DNA of 18,310 nucleotides from CAYSWF01 sp964562905 (GTDB lineage: Bacteria > Patescibacteriota > Andersenbacteria > UBA10190), in contig CAZLVG010000017.1 of the NCBI GenBank assembly GCA_964562905.1, forward strand, positions 1-18,310, in the 5' to 3' direction. Below are positions 1 through 5,682 of this stretch, piece by piece. The position numbers and the translations under genes were made by a program. Position 1 is the first letter of the stretch; each line of letters starts with the position of its first letter. Below the pieces are notes generated by a model. It was not told the origin of the DNA, did no database searches, and was given only the letters and a program-made list of their open reading frames with translations.

Positions 1-9
1 TGGCGCGGC

Positions 10-26
10 GCGCGGGGTCCCCGCGC
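10..26. repeat. GC-rich palindrome at left edge
   Basis: Two perfect 8-bp arms, gcgcgggg and ccccgcgc, flank a single t. They lie in very GC-rich non-coding sequence just before the dispersed repeat copy at 51-120. No T-run follows on either strand, so it does not look like a Rho-independent terminator. It may be part of the left half of the repeat, which is diverged or lost here. The role is unknown. Confidence 0.5.
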
Positions 27-50
27 CCCGGAGCCACTGTGGCGCGGGGT

Positions 51-120
51 GGGGGTGCATGGGCCGCGATAAGAGCCCGTCACAAGTATAGTGGCATGGC
101 ATAATGTTACCTGTATAGTT
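51..120. repeat. Dispersed repeat, partial copy 1
   Basis: This 70-bp stretch matches 5614-5682 with about 61 of 69 aligned bases identical and one 1-base gap. The best-conserved core is ggcatggcataatgttacct at 92-111. Most differences are transitions, as in an old multicopy element or a structured RNA. The left half seen in copy 2, including its left inverted end, is not clearly recognisable here, so this copy is truncated or diverged. It lies just downstream of the stop of the minus-strand GtrA-like gene, and copy 2 likewise ends at the stop of lysS. Both copies therefore occupy a 3' flank in the same orientation relative to the gene. Confidence 0.8.
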
Positions 121-149
121 AACCGCTGCGGCTTTGCCCCCTGCCGGGG

Positions 150-623
150 TTAGGCCGAAGCCTTGGCCTTAACTATCACTGGCCTTTTTCGGAAAATGAT
201 GAATTTGCTGCCGAAGAAATTAACGAACAGAATGATGCCGATCGCCAGCGCTTTGGCCGCGTTGTCCCGCTGGCCGCCGAAGAGCTCGGTCATGAGCGGC
301 ACCTTAAACACAAACAGGGAAACTAATAATTGATTGAGCATCCAGGAAAAAGTATTAAGGAGGAAGTAACCGGTCCATTGCCGCATGACTTGTTTGCTGG
401 GATCGCGGAAAGTCCAGTATTTATTAAAGACGAAGTTACTCACGATAGCCAGCAATACGCTGATATTGTTGGCGATAATTATTTTCTGTCCGAACACCAC
501 GTAGTAAGCCGTAAACCCCAGCAGCCTGGTAATCACGTTGTACGTGGCGAAATCAACCATCGCGCCGATGGTACCGGTGATGGCGAATTTAATGAATTGT
601 CGCGCCGTCCGGGGAATTACCAT
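150..623 (-). CDS. GtrA-like membrane protein
   Basis: The product is a 157-aa integral membrane protein of the GtrA type. Members are small four-helix proteins thought to help move lipid-linked sugars across the membrane or to support cell-surface glycosylation. Visible family features are an N-terminal FAITGTIGAMVDF segment (13-25), the SNFVFNKYWTFRD block (62-74) at the end of the second hydrophobic stretch, and NFFGSKFIIFR (135-145) closing the last helix, followed by a short basic tail. About four hydrophobic segments can be seen and the length is normal for the family. The ATG at 623 lies 3 nt after the stop of the 175-aa gene upstream, so the two are probably cotranscribed. The membrane glycosyltransferase at 1435-2943 is a plausible functional partner, but it is on the other strand. 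The exact sugar substrate cannot be told. Confidence 0.85.
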   Translation of the reverse strand: MVIPRTARQFIKFAITGTIGAMVDFATYNVITRLLGFTAYYVVFGQKIIIANNISVLLAIVSNFVFNKYWTFRDPSKQVMRQWTGYFLLNTFSWMLNQLLVSLFVFKVPLMTELFGGQRDNAAKALAIGIILFVNFFGSKFIIFRKRPVIVKAKASA

Positions 624-626
624 GTC

Positions 627-1154
627 TTACTTAATAACATTTTCCACCGCTCCCCACTGCGCTTCTCCGTGTTCCGGCAGCAGGATGGTAACCTCGTCCC
701 CTTCTTCTGCCTTGTAAAAAGTGACGCTGGCCAGCAGCACACGGTAAGTTTTTTCTTCTGTCTGTATGCCGAAGTTGCTGTGCTCGTCCACCACTAGCTG
801 TCCCACCGCCCGCCGTCTTTGGACCGGACTTATTTGTTTGTAGGTAAAAGCTCCGTCGGGACTGATGTTCAGTTTCAACACGTCACCCTCCACCAGTTTT
901 GACTTGGAAGCGTAATTCGGCGGCACGGGATATTCCTGGCCGTCGTTGCCCTGCATGTTTTGTCCGTCAAATACTCCTTCAATTACCCTTTCTCCGGTTT
1001 CGGTTTTATCGCGTTCCGCCGCTTCCGCCCCGTCTCTGGCGGGGTCCTGTCCTGCCCCGTCACCGTCTAATTCCCGGCGTACATACTGGATATTTCGCTC
1101 CGCCTCGTCCAAGCGTTGTTTTATTAAGGCCAGAGCGCGTGGATCAATGTTCAT
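627..1154 (-). CDS. Unrecognised 175-aa protein, coiled coil plus beta-rich domain
   Basis: I do not recognise this protein with confidence. Residues 4-30 form a charged amphipathic helix likely to be a short coiled coil (IKQRLDEAERNIQYVRREL). An acidic, Gly/Asp/Ala-rich linker follows (30-56). A compact domain (57-175) has an alternating hydrophobic/polar pattern expected of beta strands, with blocks VIEGVFDGQ (58-66), PPNYASKSKLVEGDVLKL (78-95), FTYKQI (103-108) and TYRVLLASVTFYKAEEGDEVTILLP (136-160, given in part). There is no signal peptide or membrane segment, so it is probably cytoplasmic. The VEGDVLKL and GDEVTILLP turns resemble small SH3/OB-like barrels such as the GreA C-terminal domain, but that is only a fold guess. 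It is followed after 3 nt by the GtrA-like gene. AT-rich sequence upstream (1155-1205) probably holds its promoter. No Shine-Dalgarno sequence precedes the ATG. Confidence 0.75.
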   Translation of the reverse strand: MNIDPRALALIKQRLDEAERNIQYVRRELDGDGAGQDPARDGAEAAERDKTETGERVIEGVFDGQNMQGNDGQEYPVPPNYASKSKLVEGDVLKLNISPDGAFTYKQISPVQRRRAVGQLVVDEHSNFGIQTEEKTYRVLLASVTFYKAEEGDEVTILLPEHGEAQWGAVENVIK

Positions 1155-1434
1155 AGAGTATGTTGTTTATATTAGTCTTAATAGTACAATGATGTGGTGT
1201 AAATAAAAAGTCTCGTGTGTATGGTTACCCCTTCCGATGATACTTCGCCGCCGCCGGCGCGCCGAGGACGCTGGCCGCGGATTTTAACTTTCCTTGATCT
1301 TGTTCACCTTAGCTCCGCTTCCGCGAGGGCGGCGGACAGTTTTCCATGCGCGCAGCGTGCTGTCTGCTTGAAAATCTTCCCGGGAGGTATCCCGCGGCGG
1401 GCGGTCTGTTTTTAAGGAAGAAAAAAGTTTTCCT
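1155..1434. other. Non-coding gap between divergent genes
   Basis: This is the divergent space between the 175-aa gene (minus) and the glycosyltransferase (plus), so it should hold both promoters. The first 50 bases are AT-rich and suit a minus-strand promoter, but I could not find a convincing -35/-10 pair. The rest is GC-rich and contains only short open frames with implausible, Pro/Arg/Ser-rich products. AAGGAAG at 1414-1420 is a possible but distant ribosome binding site for the GTG at 1435. I see no RNA gene here. Confidence 0.5.
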
Positions 1435-2943
1435 GTGACACGCCGCGCGTCCCAGTGGCTATTGGCGCTGATAGTGGCCGCCGCCACCGCCGCGCGCTCC
1501 TACGGCCTGACCGCCCGCAGCTTGTGGTTTGACGAGGCTTTTTCCTGGCGCCTGATCGGCTTTCCCCTGGAAGAGATGCTGGCCCGGGCGGCAGCCGATG
1601 TTCATCCACCGCTGTACTACCTGTTGCTTAAAAACTGGGCTTTTGTGTTTGGCAGTACGCTGCTGTCGCTGCGCTCTTTTTCCGTGGTTATGGCCGGCGC
1701 CACGGTGGCGCTAGCTTACTTTTTTGTCAGGTACGCCACTTACTCCCGGCCGGCCGGCCTGACGGCGGCTCTGCTGTTGGCCGCCTCTGGCTGGCAAATT
1801 CAATACGCCCAGGAGGCGCGGATGTATACCCTAGGCACGGCCTTACTGCTGCTGTCATCTTGGCTGTTGTTGAAGGCGGTGCGTCGGGGTGAATGGTTTT
1901 ACTGGCTGGCCTACGCGGCGGCGGCTTCCGCCATGATTTATGTTCATTATTTTGCTATGTTCTCTCTGGCCGCTCAAGCCGTCTTTGTGCTGGGATATTT
2001 GCTGGTCCACACCAAGGGCCGCGTGGGTGAAATATTAAGCTGGCGGCAAACCTGGCAGGCGGTCGTAGCCGCCCTGCTCATAGTTATTTTATACCTCCCC
2101 TGGCTGCCCGTCTTCTTGTCGCAAAACTCCCAGGTGCAGGAGGATTACTGGATTCCGGCTCTGGGAGGCTGGTCGGTGCCTGACACCTTCTATCGCATGT
2201 ACCTGCCCACTGCCTCCATACCGGCGCACAGCGGTTGGGGCTGGTGGACGCTGGCCGTCTTGCCGCTGGCCGCTACCGTTCTGGGCTGGGCCTGGCTGGC
2301 TGGAAGGACCCGGCGGGAAGCCGACTGGCTGGTAGTGTTGGGCGGCGCGGTGCCGTTGGTACTGGCCATTAGTCTGTCTCTAGCCGGACAAAGCCTTTAC
2401 CAGGATCGCTTCTTTATCTTTGCTCACGTGTTCGTGGTCATAGGCTTGGCTGTACTACTGTCCCGCCTGCGGCCGGCCTGGTTGAAACTGGCGGCCGTGA
2501 TGTCGGCCGCGTTGCTGTTTGGCGCCGCCTCCTACAGTTTTTGGCTGGAGCTTAACGTGGCAGGCAGTCCCGGAGCGCGGGCGGCGGCGGAGTATGTGTT
2601 CAGCCGCCGGCAAGCGCCCCCGCCGGTGGTAGTTAACTCACCCTTCGTTTTTTTTGCTATAGACTATTACGCCCGGGAGCAGTTCAACGCCGACCCCCCC
2701 AGACTTTTTTCCGCTGCCGGCGAACTGTCGCACTTCGCCGGCGGCCCCATTTTAACCGAGGAAGATATAGTCGGGCCGGAAATATACCAGGCAGCCGCCG
2801 GCGATTTGTGGGTGGTGGATACCACTGGCTTCGGCGCCACTCGTCTTAACCCGCCAGCGCCGTGGCAGCCGGTTTCTTCCCGGGTGTTCCCGGAAGTATT
2901 TTCTTATCAGGGTAAAGTCCTGGTCACGCGTTATTCCCGCTGA
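1435..2943 (+). CDS. GT-C membrane glycosyltransferase (PMT/ArnT-like)
   Basis: The product is a 502-aa polytopic protein of the dolichyl-phosphate-mannose mannosyltransferase / ArnT-like type. These enzymes use polyprenyl-phosphate sugars and work on the outer face of the membrane. The N-terminal helix is followed by SLWFDEAFSW with the acidic pair D33-E34 in the first external loop, then ADVHPPLYYLLL with H57-P58-P59. This D/E plus HPPLYY pattern is the family hallmark. About ten or more hydrophobic segments follow to roughly residue 378, then a soluble C-terminal domain (about 380-502). The GTG start is the only usable in-frame start before the D-E motif, although its ribosome binding site is weak. 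Its last 13 bp overlap the end of the convergent FtsQ-like gene. The acceptor (protein, lipid or glycan) is unknown. Confidence 0.85.
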   Translation: MTRRASQWLLALIVAAATAARSYGLTARSLWFDEAFSWRLIGFPLEEMLARAAADVHPPLYYLLLKNWAFVFGSTLLSLRSFSVVMAGATVALAYFFVRYATYSRPAGLTAALLLAASGWQIQYAQEARMYTLGTALLLLSSWLLLKAVRRGEWFYWLAYAAAASAMIYVHYFAMFSLAAQAVFVLGYLLVHTKGRVGEILSWRQTWQAVVAALLIVILYLPWLPVFLSQNSQVQEDYWIPALGGWSVPDTFYRMYLPTASIPAHSGWGWWTLAVLPLAATVLGWAWLAGRTRREADWLVVLGGAVPLVLAISLSLAGQSLYQDRFFIFAHVFVVIGLAVLLSRLRPAWLKLAAVMSAALLFGAASYSFWLELNVAGSPGARAAAEYVFSRRQAPPPVVVNSPFVFFAIDYYAREQFNADPPRLFSAAGELSHFAGGPILTEEDIVGPEIYQAAAGDLWVVDTTGFGATRLNPPAPWQPVSSRVFPEVFSYQGKVLVTRYSR

Positions 2944-3776
2944 TCGTCTTTATCGTCCGCGGGTAGCTCGCTGGCCTGGTAATAAACGCGCCTGGGAATG
3001 CGCAAGTCAATGTGCCGCAGCGTATTTTTTTCCTGGTCGCTTATATTTTCCTCCAGTACCTGCCGCAGCACGCGCAATTGTTGCTGGGGAGAGCGGGTGG
3101 CGTCAAAGAGCACGCGCCAGTTATTGTCTAAGGTAAAATGCACTTCCCGGGCAGCCAGGGAGGGTATGCGTATTTCAGCTACCTCCCTGCCCGTGTAGTC
3201 CGGCAGGCCGCTTTGCGCCTCCTGCAAAAAGGAGACAAAAGAGTGGTCCAGCACCGGCGCGCCCAAAGTTACCTGGCTCCCTCTGTCGTTATTTTTTACG
3301 GTAGGCAACACCACCTCCGGCAGTTTGTCCAGGCTGGCGCGTTCATAGGCGGCGCCGTCGCTGTCCACGAAATAATATTCTCCGGCTGACCATAGCAGCA
3401 GCCGGGGGGTTTTTTCTTGGACGACAGCCTTAACTGTTCCCGGCAGTCGGCGCGTTATATGCACGGTGCGCACCTGGGGCAAAGACGATTTTATCTCCGC
3501 TTCCATAGCTTCGGTGGGAACAAAAAAGATACTGTGGGGTAAAAGGGCGTTTGCCAACGACTGATTGATTATTTGGCGAGCCTGGCGGGCCGTATGGTCT
3601 CTGGCTTCTACCACCGTTATAGCTTGCACGGTAAAGATATCGGTAAACAGGACTAGCCAGGCGAACAGGACCAAAGGTACGGCCACTATCAAAACCAACA
3701 GCGCTACTGACAGCCAGGGCAAGAGGCGCTGCCACAGCCATCTTAAATTCCTGCTTCTTAACCAACTTGCCGGCAT
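2931..3776 (-). CDS. ftsQ: FtsQ-like POTRA cell-division protein
   Basis: A 281-aa single-pass membrane protein with the FtsQ/DivIB layout. It has a short Arg-rich cytoplasmic tail (1-20), one transmembrane helix (about 21-44), and a POTRA domain (about 48-122) starting with the strand FTVQAITVVE and ending with RRLPGTVKAVVQEKTPRLLL. The FtsQ-type beta domain follows and includes YYFVDSDGAAYE (134-145). FtsQ links divisome components in the periplasm or cell-wall space. The length is normal. The gene is not beside ftsA, ftsZ or mur genes here, whereas ftsQ usually sits in the dcw cluster. The ATG at 3776 is 18 nt downstream of a perfect TATAAT on the minus strand (3794-3799), so a very short leader is possible. 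Its stop lies inside the convergent glycosyltransferase gene. Confidence 0.85.
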   Translation of the reverse strand: MPASWLRSRNLRWLWQRLLPWLSVALLVLIVAVPLVLFAWLVLFTDIFTVQAITVVEARDHTARQARQIINQSLANALLPHSIFFVPTEAMEAEIKSSLPQVRTVHITRRLPGTVKAVVQEKTPRLLLWSAGEYYFVDSDGAAYERASLDKLPEVVLPTVKNNDRGSQVTLGAPVLDHSFVSFLQEAQSGLPDYTGREVAEIRIPSLAAREVHFTLDNNWRVLFDATRSPQQQLRVLRQVLEENISDQEKNTLRHIDLRIPRRVYYQASELPADDKDDQRE

Positions 3777-3785
3777 AACACCAGT

Positions 3786-3813
3786 TTGACTTTATTATAG
3801 GCCGAAGTACAAC
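3786..3813 (+). promoter_or_regulatory. Candidate sigma70 promoter for the WWxLIP gene
   Basis: TTGACT (3786-3791, 5 of 6 to consensus) is followed after 16 bp by TACAAC (3808-3813, 4 of 6). It lies about 60 bp before the ATG at 3872. The same 95-bp gap carries a minus-strand TATAAT at 3794-3799 facing the ftsQ-like gene, though with a poor -35. The two divergent promoters would overlap and could compete. The call is motif-based only. Confidence 0.4.
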
Positions 3814-3837
3814 TTTAAGTAGCGACTGTTCTTTTTC

Positions 3838-3863
3838 TCTCCTCGCCTCTCCTCGCCGGAGGA
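3838..3863 (+). promoter_or_regulatory. Strong Shine-Dalgarno with hairpin and tandem anti-SD repeats
   Basis: GGAGGA at 3858-3863 lies 8 nt before the ATG at 3872 and is the clearest ribosome binding site I noticed in the window. It sits in a possible hairpin: TCCTC (3850-3854), loop GCCG, GAGGA (3859-3863). The left arm belongs to a perfect tandem 10-bp repeat, tctcctcgcc, at 3838-3847 and 3848-3857, so a second TCCTC copy at 3840-3844 could also pair with the Shine-Dalgarno. This suggests partly sequestered translation initiation, but the stem is only 5 bp and its effect is inferred. Confidence 0.5.
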
Positions 3864-3871
3864 CTTTTCAC

Positions 3872-4291
3872 ATGTCTGAAGTTTTGTTTGAACTGATCCG
3901 CTCTCTGCGCGGCCAGGGATACAGCCTGTATTGCGCGCTGCGGCAGACGCTTGGCACGCAGACGGCTCAAGCCTTCCGCACCTGGTGGAGCCTTATTCCC
4001 CGGCGCGCGCGCCGTAAAATAAAGGACGCCTGGCGTTATCACACCGGAACCGACCACCACACTGCTTACCGCATGTTTTTGAGCCTGCAGGATGTAGGCA
4101 CCATCAGCTCCGCCGACTTTGACTCCTGGTGGCAGCTGATTCCCGAGGTCTCTCGCGGCAGAATTCTGCTGTGCTGGTGGTTTTTTCTTAAACAGGGCTG
4201 CCACGCCGTTCATGTCACCAGGGTGAGGGGCACTTCCGAAGCAGTTATTAGCGTGCGCTTGACTCCAGGCGAGCCTCTTGTCATGTATTAA
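3872..4291 (+). CDS. Unknown 139-aa protein with duplicated WWxLIP motif
   Basis: I do not recognise this family. The 139-aa product is basic and helical, with no signal peptide. It contains an internal duplication with a 48-residue period: residues 35-54 and 83-102 align with 9 of 20 identities, sharing F, WW, LIP, R, I and a final W (FRTWWSLIP against FDSWWQLIP). A first unit of about 17-58 and a second of about 66-108 would each be a small helical module. A short beta-like tail (110-139) follows. Support for this strand comes from the GGAGGA ribosome binding site at ideal spacing, an upstream promoter-like sequence, and the residue-level repeat, which would not be expected in a shadow frame. 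An overlapping minus-strand frame (3815-4213) is Ala/Pro/Arg-rich with no such support. It ends 6 nt from the convergent serS stop. The WW-rich helices might bind a ligand, nucleic acid or membrane surface, but no function can be given. Confidence 0.65.
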   Translation: MSEVLFELIRSLRGQGYSLYCALRQTLGTQTAQAFRTWWSLIPRRARRKIKDAWRYHTGTDHHTAYRMFLSLQDVGTISSADFDSWWQLIPEVSRGRILLCWWFFLKQGCHAVHVTRVRGTSEAVISVRLTPGEPLVMY

Positions 4292-4297
4292 TAGCCG

Positions 4298-5560
4298 TCA
4301 CCCGCTGGCGGTTTTTTCTATCTGATTGAAAGGCAAATATTGATGTAGTACTTCGGGAATAGCCACCGACCCGTCCGTCCGCTGGTTATTTTCCACTAAG
4401 GCAATTAGTGTTCGCCCTACCGCCACGGCGGTGCCGTTAAGCATGTGAGCTTTTTTAACGGTGCCGTCTTTATCCCTTACTCTGATGTTGAGCCGGCGCG
4501 CCTGGTAATCCGCGGCGTTGCTGGTAGAGTGTGTTTCCCGGAACCTGCCTTCACTCGGCAGCCAGGTTTCAATGTCGTAGGTTTTGGTGAAGGGAACGCC
4601 CAAATCACCCGCCGCCAGCTTTACGACCCGGTAAGGTAGCCGCAGACGGTCCATTAACCGCCGCTGTTGCCGCAGCAGGAATTCGTGCTCGTCCCGGGAC
4701 TGCCGCGGCAGACAAAAGCTGAACATTTCTACCTTGTTGAACTGGTGTACCCGCAGGATACCCTTCACGTCCCGGCCGTGGCTGCCGGCTTCCCGCCGGA
4801 AACAGGTGGAGTAAGCCGCGTAGCGCCGCGGCAGGGGCGGCGTTAGGATCTCGTCCATGTGCATGGCGCCGAGGGACTGCTCGCTGGTTCCTACCAGGTA
4901 CAAGCTGTCCTGGGTGCGGTAAACTTCATCTCCTTCGTGGTCCAGGTACCCCATACCGGCCATGGCTTTTTCCTTGATCAGTACCGGCGGTATGACTGCT
5001 TCGAAGCCGGCAGAGACAAGGCTATCCACCGCGTAAGAGATCAAGCCTAACTCCAGGCGGGCCAGTTGCCGTTTAAGATAAGCAAAGCGATTACCAGAAA
5101 CCTTGGCGGCCCGTTCCATGTCAACGCAATCAGGCAACAACTCCAGGTAATTTTTGGCGGGAAAACCGAAGGCGGGCGGTTTGGCTTCACTGGTGGCTAT
5201 AACCACGGCTTCCTTCTCTCCTCCGTCGGGCACGTCGTCTTCCACCAAGTTAGGCAGCGCCCGCCAGTATCGCTCGCGCTGCCGGGCGGCGGCGGCCAGC
5301 TCCTCCTCCGTTCTTTTGAGCCGACTGGCCGTCTGTTTGGCCTCATTGATTATCCGCTCTCTTTCTCCCTTTCGCGCGGAAGCTACGCGTTCGCTGATTT
5401 CGTGCTGCCGCCTCCTTAGCTTTTCCACCTGCTCGTTGAGGCCGCGCCATTTTACGTCCGCCTGGAACAGTTTTTTTACTTCTTTTCTGTTGACGCCGCG
5501 CCGTGACAGGTTAGCGGCTACGGCCTCCTGATTCTCGCGGACTTTGGCTATGTCAATCAT
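4298..5560 (-). CDS. serS: Seryl-tRNA synthetase
   Basis: This class II aminoacyl-tRNA synthetase charges tRNA-Ser, and tRNA-Sec where present, with serine in the cytoplasm. The 420-aa length is standard. The N-terminal 100 residues form the long antiparallel coiled-coil arm that grips the long variable arm of tRNA-Ser. The catalytic core carries TSE (225-227), motif 2 CFRREAGSHGRDVKGILRVH (253-272), the ETHSTSNAADYQARRLNIR block (342-360) and motif 3 with R383 (LNGTAVAVGRTLIALVENNQ). The ATG at 5560 gives the usual MIDIAKVRENQEAV start. There is no Shine-Dalgarno or T-box signature upstream. The whole upstream gap to lysS is taken up by the dispersed repeat, so the serS promoter lies inside it, or serS is read through from lysS. 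Confidence 0.97.
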   Translation of the reverse strand: MIDIAKVRENQEAVAANLSRRGVNRKEVKKLFQADVKWRGLNEQVEKLRRRQHEISERVASARKGERERIINEAKQTASRLKRTEEELAAAARQRERYWRALPNLVEDDVPDGGEKEAVVIATSEAKPPAFGFPAKNYLELLPDCVDMERAAKVSGNRFAYLKRQLARLELGLISYAVDSLVSAGFEAVIPPVLIKEKAMAGMGYLDHEGDEVYRTQDSLYLVGTSEQSLGAMHMDEILTPPLPRRYAAYSTCFRREAGSHGRDVKGILRVHQFNKVEMFSFCLPRQSRDEHEFLLRQQRRLMDRLRLPYRVVKLAAGDLGVPFTKTYDIETWLPSEGRFRETHSTSNAADYQARRLNIRVRDKDGTVKKAHMLNGTAVAVGRTLIALVENNQRTDGSVAIPEVLHQYLPFNQIEKTASG

Positions 5561-5682
5561 ATACAGATATCACATTGTGTCATGCCGCTCTTCACGGGCG
5601 GCGGGGGGTAGTAGGGGGTGCAGGGCCGTGATAAGGACCCGTTATAAGTGTAGCGGCATGGCATAATGTTACCTCTATAGTT
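5559..5682. repeat. MITE-like dispersed repeat, copy 2, with inverted ends and G-rich centre
   Basis: This 124-bp element fills the gap between lysS and serS, starting at the serS start codon and ending at the lysS stop codon. Its ends, 5559-5589 and 5652-5682, are inverted repeats matching at 23 of 31 positions. The best part is catgccgct paired with agcggcatg. Inside, tcacgg (5592-5597) and ccgtga (5626-5631) form a second inverted pair around a G-rich segment with four runs of three or more G (5596-5625), which fits a G-quadruplex motif. The right half is repeated at 51-120. No transposase is present, so it resembles a non-autonomous element or a structured intergenic repeat. As RNA it would fold into a long hairpin downstream of lysS and upstream of serS. 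Confidence 0.75.

Noticed and set aside
1284..1415. Possible small gene or RNA on the minus strand with ends reading KVNKIKES or AALAEAELR
   Set aside because: Frames are short, lack a start with a ribosome binding site, and show no conserved RNA motif such as those of RNase P RNA or tmRNA.
3815..4213. Minus-strand open frame of 132 codons opposite the WWxLIP gene
   Set aside because: It is Ala/Pro/Arg-rich with no recognisable pattern and no ribosome binding site, while the plus strand has GGAGGA and an internal protein repeat.
4303..4318. Terminator-like ccgctggcggtttttt after the WWxLIP gene
   Set aside because: The stem is at most 3-4 bp with a tiny loop and lies in the coding end of serS, so the T-run is explained by Lys/Glu codons.
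5561..5681. T-box leader or riboswitch upstream of serS
   Set aside because: No T-box signature (AGGGTGG-like) or specifier loop was found. The region is explained by the dispersed repeat.
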